This document shows, one piece after another, positions 1-10,830 of a DNA stretch of 64,000 nucleotides. Made by a program: the position numbers and the translations under genes. The DNA is from Paramecium tetraurelia (lineage: Eukaryota; Ciliophora; Oligohymenophorea; Peniculida; Parameciidae), in assembly GCF_000165425.1 (NCBI RefSeq), contig NW_001799624.1, forward strand, positions 186,001-250,000, written 5' to 3'. The notes under the pieces were generated by a model. That model was given only the letters and a program-made list of their open reading frames with translations, did no database searches and had not been told where the DNA came from. Each line of letters starts with the position of its first letter. Position 1 is the first letter of the stretch.

Positions 1-409
1 ATCCAAAAATCTTAATTATAAATAGAAATACAAAAAAAGTATTGAATTGAAAATACTAGATCTTATAAACTGAATGCTTTGAAGAGATAAGCCTCCCTAT
101 TTTTTAATTAAGCCATAAACCATCTTATATAAAGGAGAATATTGAACTGAAGGAAATAGTGGTTTTTCTTTTGATGGAACGAACTAATGATGTGAAATAT
201 GAGTTAAGCCAGGGAAAATGTAATTTAGAATTTTTGAATGTAAAGGGGATTATATTCAAAGCAGAAAAAAAGAAGTGATAATAAATTAACTATTTGGAAT
301 AACATAATTAAAAATAAGAGGTAATGAATTCAAACTTTTGATAATTATCCATTTATTTTTTCTTAGGGTTTGTATGAATTATTAGAATTTGATCGTAACT
401 ATTAAGTGA
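1..409 (+). CDS. Hypothetical protein, 5' end cut by the window edge
   Basis: With TAA/TAG read as Gln, an open frame enters from the left edge and continues through two short GT...AG introns: about 21 nt at 39-59, and about 26 nt at roughly 211-236. It closes at a TGA at 407-409. The readable part is lysine-rich and hydrophobic, for example IKENIELKEIVVFLLMERTN near the middle. I recognise no domain. The last 100 bases could instead hold another intron beginning GTAATGAATT, so the 3' exon is uncertain. The downstream neighbour is on the opposite strand, so the two genes converge. Function unknown; a coding call is favoured by the long frame but not proven. Confidence 0.4.
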
Positions 410-554
410 GAAATGAAAAATGAATTTAAATCCTTAGTTGACTTCAAAAGCAACAAATTTAATAAAATGTCAAAGAAAAACACAATCATTTTTAGTTTGG
501 AAAGAAATTTAGATACTATTTAAATCTTTATATTTTATTCTATATTGCTAATAA

Positions 555-1556
555 TCAAGCTTATTGTTAAGGTCTTGGACCACCTCTACTTTTTTGGGTT
601 GTTGGTCTTTCATTATTAGCTTCATTCTATGTATTATTATTTCTTCTATCTTCTCTTTAATTGTCTCTGTTTTCTCTATTATCTCTGTTATCCCTTCTGT
701 CTCTGTTATCTCTGCTATCTCTATTATCTCTTCTGTCTCTATTATCTCTATTGTCTCTATTGTCTCTATTTTCTCTATTGTCTCTATTGTCTCTATTTTC
801 TCTATTGTCTCTTCTATCTCTATTGTCTCTATTATCTCTATTATCTCTATTATCTCTATTGTCTCTTCTATCTCTATTGTCTCTGTTATCTCTATTGTCT
901 CTGTTGTCTCTATTATCTCTTCTATCTCTATTATCTCTGTTATCTCTATTATCTCTTCTGTCTCTATTATCTCTATTATCTCTTCTATCTCTGTTATCTC
1001 TGTTGTCTCTGTTATCTCTTCTGTCTCTATTATTTCTCTAGCTATCATTTCTTGGTTTTGAACTTCCACTTCTTTATCTGTCATTTCTTTCTCTGGGTGG
1101 TTGAATTTGATCAGCAGGCAATGGTTCCTAATTATAAAAATATATATTTACAAGGAATCCAGGCTCTTTTCTGTCTTATTCGGTTGGTGCTTTGGTTAAT
1201 TTGATTTGGAGAGAAGCCAAATTTTTAGTGACACTGACTTTCACTAATCCTTCTTCTAAAGGTTCATATTCTTCACTAATCTAGACTGACTAGATTTTGT
1301 TTATTTAATATAGTCCAGCAACTCTTCTTCTAACAACTTCTGCAATAATAACTGCTTTAGAGATGGCATTTTCAATGGCTGTGATATAGATTGTATCTAG
1401 GATAGGGGGTTGTTCTTCCTTGCGAGTGCCTTGAAGGAGCCATAAAGCTTTTCTAACTTGAGTTGACAATTAAGCTTTATTAGCAACTCTAATCACATTC
1501 AATTCTGGCTTTTAGTCCTCGACAACAAGCCTTAAATACTTTCTTCTGGTGGCCAT
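555..1556 (-). CDS. ALBA-domain RNA/DNA-binding protein with RDN and RGG tail
   Basis: Reads on the minus strand from an ATG at 1556 to a TGA at 555-557, about 325 aa, with one 24-nt intron (1128-1151). The N-terminal ~120 residues match the ALBA fold: MATRRKYLRLVVE, then NVIRVANKAQLST, ITAIENAISKAVIIAEVV and RRRVAGLYQINKI. ALBA proteins bind RNA or DNA and in protists mostly act in translation control and mRNP granules. After a linker comes a long Arg-Asp-Asn tract, then a C-terminal RGGPRP element, so the tail is RGG/RD-rich and probably RNA-binding. Start chosen as the first ATG in the ALBA frame. The RDN frame is the true one because it continues into the RGG end and upstream into ALBA. 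Role in RNA binding is inferred from family. Confidence 0.85.
640..1041 (-). repeat. Short tandem repeat coding for Arg-Asp-Asn units
   Basis: About 400 bp made of TCTCTATTA/TCTCTGTTG-type units on the + strand, with period 9 and 6 mixed. On the minus strand it encodes RDN/RDRRDN blocks in the ALBA-protein tail. Because the unit is so simple, all three minus frames and several plus frames stay open here, which creates long false ORFs (for example E-T-I-E repeats). Confidence 0.9.
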
Positions 1557-1613
1557 ATTAAATATTAATACAAATCTTTTTTTGAGTAGCAAAAACTTGT
1601 GTAATATATATGA

Positions 1614-3703
1614 TCATTTTTCTATCCTCATTCCTTTATACCACATACAATCGACGACTTTGCCATCCTTGTAGATATATTTTCCTTTACCATGACGCTA
1701 CCCATTCACCCATTCTCCCAAAAATAATTTACCATTATGGTATTCCACCCTTCCTTCTCCAACTTATTTGTCTAACTCAAAACTAAACTTACATAATTTT
1801 CATTTTACTTTCCAATAAATATGTTTCCATCTGGACTTATCAGAGTTCCTCTTCCATGTTTCACCCCATTTTTAAAAGAGCCTTCATATCTAGTTCCATC
1901 TATATTTACTTGCAAGCCCTCACCATCTATCTAATTATTCACAAAAGTTCCTTGATAATAAGACCCATCAGGATATATCATCTTTCCAAATCCTTATTTC
2001 TTCCCATCCAAATATTAGCCTTCATAGTAGAGCCCATCAGGCCATTTTTATTTGCCATATCCATTTTATTTATCATTCTTCCAATTTCCCTCATAAATAA
2101 CACCGTCGCTGTTCGTAAATATACCATGTCCATTAGCCTTATCATGTTTCCATTCTCCTTCATACACATCACCTTCGCAACTAATATATCTTCCAAATCC
2201 ATTACATTCATCATCTTTCCACTCTCCATCATAAATTGATCCTAAATAATTTTATCATTCATTAATTTACCATCTTTCCATATCAATTTCCCCCATCCTT
2301 CCCTCTTCTACTTAAACAACTCTCCTATGTAAATACTCTCTAATCATTCGCTTAATATTTACTATCTGACAATGTTAACTAATACACCTTTTTGCAAGGA
2401 GATCTATCGCTTCCATTCATTGATGAATCCGATATATGGCTATTGTAAAATGATCCATTTCTTTGTTCAATCTCAGTATTCTTATGTAAGAAATTATCAA
2501 TTATTTCCTTATCCTCCTATAAGTCCAACCACTTGACTCTCTTCCCTTCCACCCACTCTGCATATCTATATTCGCCAGAAGGAGCCTAGTGCAACCCAAT
2601 ACCATGTTATTTTCCCTATTTCCATTCTCCAATGTATTTCCTACCGTCATTCCAACTAAATGTTCCTAATCCTTATTTTTTATCATCCATATAACTTTCA
2701 TAACTCTATGCAATTACCCTCCTTCATAAGATCGACCATCAGCCCATGTTGTCTTGCCTATGCCCCACATCTTATTATAGACCCAATCTCCGACATATTG
2801 TCTTCCATCTATCCAATGATATTATCCATATCCATGTATGTCATCCATTTCGAATTCCCCTTCATAAACGGATCCATCTTGGAAAATGAGCTTACCTCTC
2901 CCATTCTTCTTTTCTTCATAGTATTCTCCCTCATATGAGGCTCCATCAACCCAGGATTCCTTTCCATAGATATGTTTTTAACCATTTTTCCAATATCCAA
3001 CATAAATGGCTCCTTATTGATAATGGTATTCTCCGTGGCCATATATTTCTCCATCGTACCAATATCCACTATAGATGTCCCCATTCTGATAGGTTTTCCT
3101 TCCATATCCATGCTATTTGTTTTCTTTCCATTAACCTTCATAAACAGAACCTAATTTTGTTTAGCAATCTTTAGTACCATCTAAAAACTTGGCAACTCCC
3201 AAACCATGTTTCATTTCATTGAGTATTTGACCCTAATATTCAATTCCATCTGAAATGATTTATTAAAAGTTATTATTGTTTTTTATTAGTTATGCGATCA
3301 TTTCTGATGTGTTAATTTTCTCCAATTATTGATTTAGTAAATGCACTGAGTCTTCTTGAGGGATGATTTTTGAACTCTGAACAATTTAATTATTCTCAAT
3401 AACACAGTCTATTATCTCACCATCGATCTTAATTACTTTTCCAACTATTTTATGAACATCCCAAATTCCTTCAAAAATAATTCCTTTTTTAGATTTGTTA
3501 AATTACCATTGGGATATATTTGAATTCCTTTGCCATGTCTCAAATTATTTTGCCATTCCCCCTGATAGATGGAATCTAAAACTTCATATATAAAATACAC
3601 CATCTCCTAAAACTACTTTATGGTATATGGCATATTCTGATTCTTATCGAAATGATGACGCTGATTGCTGGGATGAGCAATTTTTAAATTCCTGTCTAGA
3701 CAT
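1614..3703 (-). CDS. MORN-repeat protein
   Basis: Minus-strand gene, start ATG 3703, stop TGA 1614-1616, roughly 650 aa. It is built of many MORN motifs of about 23 residues, for example [42 protein letters not shown] and YEGGYMDDKKQGLG, running from near the N terminus to the very end (GEWVNGQRHGKGKY). Several short introns restore the motif register: 25 nt near 3576-3600, 23 nt near the third repeat, 27 nt, 23 nt with an AAG acceptor, and 29 nt. MORN repeats bind membranes or scaffold cytoskeleton; ciliates have many such proteins in cortex and basal bodies. The specific role cannot be told. Intergenic gap to the ALBA gene is only 57 bp. At least one further intron is needed to close the frame. 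Confidence 0.85.
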
Positions 3704-3727
3704 TAATGATAAATTAAATTATAACTA

Positions 3728-4852
3728 TCAATTATGGATTAAATACAAACTGGATGCTAAATAGATAATATAATATTTAGTTAGTTTTTCAAATGTTAGA
3801 AACCTCCAAACTTCTGGACTGTCGACTTCAACTTCTCCTTCATAGGTAAGTAGAGCACGGCTTACTAAGGTCTATCCACTGATTCCTGTTCTGAGATTTC
3901 CATCAAGAAATTTACTAATAGAATTCTCTAACTCTATTATTCATTAGATTTTCATAATTAGTGATTGCCATTTATGATGTAAGTTGACACAAAATATTCT
4001 AATTTCAATTTCATTGAGAATCTGAATTTTTATACTATTTATAAATATCCTAGAATAGTACTCTTAATTTTTAGGAATTGGTTGATGTAGAACCAAATTA
4101 GTGAATGTAACATACACCTTAAATATTGATAAGTATTTTGATTCTGAATAATTGATTAAGAAGGATAGGAATGCTTCTGAAAAACCAGAATTGACTAAGG
4201 TTTCTATTCCTTTTTGTTTTTCAAATATATAAATTCCAGACACTCTAAAGGATTACCTCCATATTTTGTTTTAATGCTTAAGTTAATTTCCTCTAAGATT
4301 TTTCATGGCCTTCATCCAATAGAAAATTCAAAAAAACCCTTTACTTTTGTTAACCAGTTTAAATTCTGTAAAAAGATGTATGTGAACCTGATTGTGGTGT
4401 CATCGTTTGTATAGGTTAGGTAACAGCATTAAATGGATTCAGGCATATAATAATGGTATTAAGTAAGGACGCTTACTTTTAGTAGAATTGCAAAAATAGT
4501 TCAAGTTGTTTTAATTATCTTTGTAAGTACCTTCATACATAATCTTGGAATTTAAGAAAGAACTTAAAGTTAAAGTAAGCCTTTTTATTCGACCATTTCG
4601 CTCCAGAAATAAGGTAACCTCATTAATTATTCTAACTTATTGACAAATTCTGAGATGGTCAATTCTGAATAATGTAATTGATATAATTCTGCTGTTCAAA
4701 ATAAGTGATTTAGCCTCAATATATGATTTGTTCTCATAATATGTTATAATCCTTTTCTTTTTGAAGATCTTTTCACCAGCCAATGTTCGAATTGATTTTC
4801 TAAAATGTTCTCTCTTTAATTCAAGTATTAATTAATATAATGAATATCTCAT
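3728..4852 (-). CDS. Hypothetical protein, exon structure uncertain
   Basis: Minus-strand coding signal from an ATG at 4852 (MRYSLYQLILELKREHF) through a long open stretch (ITYYENKSYIEAKSLILNSR, VTLFLERNGRIKRL) and a second good stretch near 4250-3990 (NSGFSEAFLSFLINYSESKY), ending at a TGA at 3728-3730 after TYEGEVEVDSPEVWRFL. A 25-nt intron near 3920 joins the last two exons. I could not resolve every intron, and the part around 4300-4440 has no clean frame, so this could be two genes. Basic, hydrophobic, no domain recognised. The proposed start overlaps the 5' end of the divergent RSP9 gene by 13 bp, so the true start may lie further in. Confidence 0.45.
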
Positions 4853-5758
4853 TTAATGATTTGAAATTTGTGTAACAAATAGGCTAGACCCTTAATCTTG
4901 AAGAAAGGTATTCAATTTATTCATACAAACAGAATGAGATTACAATTAGCAATACTCAAAATCCAAGAACATTATGTTTTTGACGAAGTCCTATTTTGGG
5001 GTAGAGTTGAAGGAGTAGAAAAAGATTATTACATAGCCCTTGGAATTCAATACAAAGGACAGTATGAATTCCCATTGAAGAAATTCTTTTGGAGGTACAA
5101 GCCATCTATTTATCAATAAGTTCCAATAATTATCATTTTGCTGAATTACCAAAATACAATGAAGAATTCGCCTAAAGGGCTGAAACTCTAAGAGAGCCCT
5201 TTACAGGATAGCACGAACACATAGTATTTAGAACAGATGAAGAAATTAATTTTGAAGACTCACTAGAAATTCCTGCGTAACTGCCAGCTAAAAATTTCTC
5301 AGAATTGGAGAGATTATCCTATGTAGTTTAATCTATTGAATTTCAATGTGCCTCAATTCCGGTTGGCTCTTATAGATTAACCCCAACTCACGAATTGATC
5401 AAGACAGCCTTTAAGGGTGTCACTGCAGAATTGAAAAACTATTAACATTTCAGACAACCCATCAGAAAGGATAAGCAAGATCTTATAGGTTCGCAATATT
5501 CATATCTTTAACATAGCTCGAGATGAAGCCTTATACAGACCTGACTTCCTGGATTCTTTAGTTGACGATACTCCATATAATTAATGGTCAGTCTAAACAG
5601 ACTCCACCAAAAGAAATGTAAATTGAAATTAAATGTTTTAGATTACAATTAGAAATTTAATATGGCCAGGATATTTAGGCTATAATAATGATTATACATT
5701 TGGATATGCATATTTTGGAGATGGAATTAAAAATTCAGATTTTGAATTCTTATTATGA
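4840..5758 (+). CDS. RSP9: Radial spoke protein 9
   Basis: Four introns of 25, 26, 28 and 24 nt give a 271-aa protein, close to the usual RSPH9 length of about 276. The start exon reads MNISFNDLKFVQQIGQTLNL, joined to LEERMRLQLAILKIQEHYVF and DEVLFWGRVEGVEKDYYIAL, the family hallmark. Later blocks are NNYHFAELPKYNEEFAQRAE, RPDFLDSLVDDTPYNQWSVQ, and the end NLIWPGYLGYNND...FGYAYFGDGIKN. RSP9 is part of the radial spoke head of motile cilia, where it helps pass signals from the central pair to dynein arms. All conserved regions are present, so the gene looks intact. Identification rests on family knowledge and the read sequence. Confidence 0.92.
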
Positions 5759-6188
5759 TTTCCAACAGATATTATATTTTGTTATTTGTGGTTATTATTA
5801 TATAGGTCAATGTCCTAAACATTGATTGATTGCTTCTGATGCATGTAAATTTACTTATTAAGCAACATAATCATAATAGGCTCTTGATCTATGTGTGTAA
5901 AATCCATAGATTTACGAACCTAATATTATTGATCCTGCGAATCTGTTTTATTAGATCTACTACATACCTGGGCCCTGTTCTTAAGTAAGTCATTCGTCTT
6001 AACACAAAATAAGATAAGATTGCAGTTCCAAATCCCAATTTGAATCCTGTGCTCTCCTCTTGTTACAAATCCAAGAAGGCAGTCTTGATATTTTAGACAT
6101 CATGGATATCATATTAGAAATCTTTTTCAGAACTCATTGTTATATTGTATATAAATATATATAATTAATGGATTTTTAAATAAATTCA
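5759..6188. other. Spacer between RSP9 and the DENN gene, no supported gene
   Basis: About 430 bp between convergent genes. Because only TGA stops translation, long open frames exist here on both strands, for example one reading NIIDPANLFYQIYYIPGPC on the + strand. None has a convincing start, domain or intron pattern. Possible short or decayed coding sequence, not annotated. Confidence 0.4.
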
Positions 6189-8175
6189 TCATTTAATATA
6201 AATGTGCTTTAAATACTCTTAAAAATAATCTGCCTCTAGTATATAGCTTCGAATAAACTCAAGGTCATTTTTATTAGTAATTTCTTTTTCAATTTTAATT
6301 TTGATGGCATTTTTGACCATTCCTTTATTTAAAGAATTCCCCAATACAAAGCCTTCTTCTTTATTAGGAATGATTTTCTGTATCAGATAATCTCTTATAA
6401 ATATTTCTAATTCTTCCAAGAATCCTTTAATTCTTTCCTCATCCTATTAATTCGGAGTAAAGGCAATCTATCCTCCAATACTCTTTTAATTTTCTATAAA
6501 ATATTTAGCCAGCTACTTTTTTTGAGAATCCCAACATTAATGTTTTACTTTACGTTTATACTCAATTATATTAACTAGTTATAGGTTGTCATTGATATCT
6601 ACATACAATACGGATGATTATTTATTTATCATAATTACCTTCTAGTTGAACCTCAAGTTTGAATAGGGCATATTAACACCAATAAGAATAGGTACATCAA
6701 ATTATTCAACAATTACTGATTCAATTTTCAAATTGTATATTACTTGATGAAGCCATTTAAATGGTTTTAAAATAGTATAGAAAAATGATACAACAGCAGT
6801 CAATAAGTGTTAATTTTGACAACAAAATACTATCCTTCCTTCTTTAAGAATTTCTTCAAAAACCATGAAAAATTATTCTAATTTAAATAATTAAAGAACA
6901 ATATGTGTTTCCAACTTTTTAATTTCAAAATACAAACTTTTTTGATCAGGTACTTTGTATCTAAATTTAGAAAGTTTAAATGTTGCCTGCAATTCTTAAA
7001 TAAAATCTGTTGGCAATAAACCTTCCACAATACTTGAAAAATTGACATCTATATCATCGCCATACTTTTTGATCGACTACTTTGATAATTTTTAGATTAT
7101 CTTATTTAATAATTAAGCCGTGTCCTTTGAAATATTATTATTATTACATTTACTATTTTTACTCCATCAATTTGGTTTATCAAATCTTCATCCTTCTTCA
7201 TCACATAGTATCGCCATTATTTTATTATAACTAACAATATAATTATAATTACATAGAATTTATTCAAACAACTCATAAAATACACTTTAAATTGGAAAGT
7301 ATGTTATAAAACATAGAACCTTCTTAACTTTCCAATAAATAACTTAACCATTTTTATCAGTTTACCTCAAAAAATCATCGATAGCTGTACAATAACCATA
7401 TAATTATCTTTCATGATTAAATGACTGAAGTATTTTAATATTTAAAGGATTTTTCATTAAATCATCTCCTTTAAGATTTATCAGATAAAAATTTTCGAAC
7501 TTGATTCTTTATGCGAGTATCCTTTGCATTAAATTGAATATTACTTTTTTATTTCGAAATCAATATTTTCATCGCACATCCTTTGTGCTTCAACTCCAGA
7601 AGGGTGTATGAATTGTTCAATATCTTTTTCAATACCCTTAAAATTCTAAAACTCTTCATTATTTGGTTAATCAATATATCTCTGTTTATATTGTTAATAT
7701 AATATCTTATAATTAGAGGGTACGACATATTGGGATTAATTAGTGGAATCAATTTTGTCTATTCCAAATATATAGAATGCTTCAAATATCTCTTAATTAA
7801 ATGCGCTTTAGCTTTCAGATTGATCAGTGTAGACTTAAGAATAATTTAATGCTACAATTTGAGATATTGATTAACCAAATGTTTTTTGAATAATAGATTA
7901 TGTAAGATGTAACACACTTTGAGATGACATTTACGAAGAAACTCTTTTTAAGAGTTACTTGTATTACTCAAGCGCTTTTTGTTATTATTAATTAAGGTCT
8001 TAATACTTATTCTTTGAGTCTTGAATTTCTTATAATTACATCTGCAAATTATTGTTCGTCTTTTTATATTCTGCTATATCTTCATTCAATTCAATTACCT
8101 ATTATTAAATTCCAATATTACATATTATTTTAGAATCCTATTTTCTTCCTTAAGTTTCTCTACCGATAAATCCAT
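6189..8175 (-). CDS. DENN-domain protein (first of tandem pair)
   Basis: Minus strand, ATG 8175 to TGA 6189-6191, with introns of 23, 22 and 29 nt among others, roughly 630 aa. It starts with a short coiled coil (MDLSVEKLKEENRILKQY; Gln-rich) of about 80 residues. An upstream DENN-like part includes SVFYELFEQILFIIKQWRYY. The central DENN core follows with SSIVEGLLPTDFIQ, MVFEEILKEGRIVFCCQNQH, LLTAVVSFFYTILKPFKWLH and VPILIGVN. DENN modules are guanine-nucleotide exchange factors for Rab GTPases in membrane traffic. The GEF activity and its Rab partner are inferred from family. It lies 69 bp from a second DENN gene on the same strand, which suggests an old duplication, though the two are strongly diverged. 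Confidence 0.8.
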
Positions 8176-8244
8176 AATTGACTTAATTTAATATTGATAA
8201 TTATTTTTTAATTAATTAATTAAATAAAAAATATTAAATTTCGC

Positions 8245-10795
8245 TCAAATCTAATCACAATAATGTTATTATATAAAATATTAGAAATGCTGAGTCTTAA
8301 ATAGATTCTAGATAAACTTTTTATCCTTGGGATCGGATCTTTAGATTAAGTAATGTTCAATGTATTGGAAATTCAAATCTTGACCTACCTATTTTGAATA
8401 TTGTAATATATACTTTGATGGCATCTTCATTTTGAGGTGGCAATTTAGAAATGATATACTCTTCCATAATCTTCTTGAAAGTCTCGAGAACCTTTTTGCT
8501 TTTGCTTTGATCTTGGTCATCAAAGTAAAACTTAACCACTTTCCTATCGTCATTCTTGTTGGAGACTTGTCTGATGCTTGGACTAAGTAATAAAGATCTC
8601 ATCAACATTTACCTTGGATTGCGCATGTTATTCGAATTTTTAAGAATAGTCTCTATGTGTTGCAACAATCCTCCAAATGAAGGAGAGGATATGTCTTTTA
8701 AGACATTTTAAGGTTTGGGAAGAAATTTATTTTCTTTATCGCGATCCAAGAATACAAACAAGTGATTTTCGCAATTATCAGCCAAACTCATCAAATTGAA
8801 ATCACTCTCTGTAAGGTTGACTCCGATAATGATTGGGACTGGCGATTGAATCATGGTTAAGAGTTGTTCTGGGACATTGTAAATGATTCCTTGGGTCCAT
8901 TCTAAGGGACGGACTATGTGATGAAAGAAATGGCTGATTAGGGTTGAATGTGATACATGATGGATGTAAGGATGTTGCTTTTTTCACACACGAAAATGAT
9001 TGAGATTTCAGAAATCATTGCTAGGAAAATGTTTAAGATTTCCTTGTAATTCAGAATTTACAAGGTGACATTGGCACTCCACAATCTCAATTCAATATCC
9101 AATTGTAATTGATTGGGGATTCTGTACTTAAGAGTTCCTGCCAGTGTTTAGACTTCTAATTATTGATGTCCCAACATTGGTCTGATGGCTTAGATTAGAT
9201 TAAGGAATTTAGTCAACTCATCTTGAAATTCCTATATTCATTATTAATATATAATGTACAAGTATTATCTATTATCCATCAACATCCTTTAAGACTTCAT
9301 ACTCTTCAGAGTATTTCTTTAGGTAACGGTCTGTTCTGTTAATTTTAATCAAATCTAAAAATAATTTATAACGAGTACTGATGATAGAAATTAGCAAGTC
9401 TTGGAATAGTTCGTAAAAGGGGAAGTAGGTCAGAAAACAATAGGTTTTCTTGTATTTCCAGAAAATTCGTTTTTTTCTGTTTTCAAATGTTAGTTTGATA
9501 TGATCAGGAGTAGTCTCAATGAAATCATAGACAGATAAACAAATTCCATAGAGTAACTTTTCAGGATTAGCTTGATTCAATAGATTCTGATTGGTGTGCT
9601 CTGAAAAATTATCAGTAATTTCTTGATTTTTAATAGTAAATAAGGAAAATTTGTCCAATAATTCGTATTTATTACCTGAATACATGATTCTGAAATAATG
9701 AATTTTAGTTACTCTTTTAATTTTCGAAATGAATCATTGACCTTGATTTTCTCAACTTGATTTCCAAAAGGATAAACAAACCCATTAATAATCTCTTCAT
9801 AGACAGGACTAAAAGAAGGTGAATGTTATTTACGTGGTAATGGAATCACTCTTGAATAAGATATTTGCAGGTAGAATACCTTCTTTAATGTTGGGATCGT
9901 TATCGAATTCTAAGAATTCCTTTTTTTCACAACCCATGATATAAAACTTTTCATACAGTTTGTAGGCGGGTTATTATAAGGCTGAGACTTCCATAGTTTC
10001 CACTCTATATTCCTCAATTGATTCAATGAGCTATTATTATTTTCCATCTGAATTTCTACTTTTTTGTATTTCTTATTCTTCGGTGTGTTCACAATCAATG
10101 ATGGTTGATTTGTTATTCTGGAAATTGAACATCAATGACTTTCGTATTTAACTGCTTCGATCTCCAGTCATTTGACCCTATAAAAGATATGAATCCATAA
10201 TGTTACAATCCTATTAGATTTTTCTGGGATTCTCTCCTTGATTGCATCAATTAACTTGACATTTGTTAATCCGTGTAAGTATGTTTGCGATTTTTTGACA
10301 CTGCTGATGGGACCACTCTATTGTCGTTAAAGAGCTGAACCAATATCAATTTTAAGATCAAGTTTTTGGATTTTCTTGATTTCTTGTTTTGAAGGGGACA
10401 CCTGATTGAGTATCTGTTACTTCTGAGTCACTTGATCGTTCTCCGATTTCTGTGTGTTCTTAGAGGCACTATTGAATTATTGATCTTCTTTGGTGGACAA
10501 TTGTTTTGAGTCTCGTCTATGGATTTCGTGTGATGTCTGCGTATATTGAGTATGTAGGGGTGGCTTAGAAAGAAGCTTTTTAATTTGATCTTTTAAGGTG
10601 GCATTATCTTTATCAAGATCCTGATTTCTCTTCTACTCAAATTGTAATTGCTAAATTGGAATGCAACATTACTCTTTTCAATTGTGTGATGGTTTGTTTG
10701 AGATGGTCAATGTGTTTTTGATTGGTCTTGATCAACTCATCCATGATTTTGATTTTCTTGTCTTTGTCAACTGGAGAGGGATGAGAAGGCTGCAT
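8245..10795 (-). CDS. DENN-domain protein (second of tandem pair)
   Basis: Minus strand, start ATG 10795 (MQPSHPSPVDKDKKIKIMDE), stop TGA 8245-8247. The first ~200 residues are coiled coil and Ser/Gln-rich. The upstream DENN part has YKLYEKFYIMGCEKKEFLEF, EGILPANILF and PEKLLYGICLSVYDFIE. The core has ISEISIIFVCEKSNILTSII, HFFHHIVRPLEWTQGIIYNV and PVPIIIGVNL. The C-terminal part closes with SDPKDKKFIQNLFKTQHF, typical of DENN ends. A 25-nt intron (GTATATATTACAATATTC...ATAG) must be removed to reach that end; without it the frame stops early at 8357. Other introns are 22, 29, 28 and 23 nt. Predicted Rab GEF. One region near 9650-9720 was not fully resolved. Confidence 0.8.
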
Positions 10796-10830
10796 TTTGG
10801 ATTATAATTAATTAATTAATCAAATTATAC

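Noticed and set aside
661-1041. Long + strand Leu/Ser repeat protein and minus-strand Glu-Thr-Ile repeat protein
   Set aside because: Artefacts of the simple repeat. Only the RDN frame connects to the ALBA domain upstream and the RGG end downstream.
1856-2239. + strand hydrophobic frames over the MORN gene
   Set aside because: Shadow frames; the opposite strand carries regular MORN motifs in the same bases.
6950-7300. Three in-frame TGA codons in the first DENN gene, first suspected to be a retained IES or TGA = Trp
   Set aside because: Two ordinary introns (22 and 29 nt) remove them and give a continuous DENN sequence.
8357-8400. Ending the second DENN gene at the TGA at 8357
   Set aside because: A 25-nt intron just before it leads to the canonical DENN C-terminal block and a later TGA at 8245.
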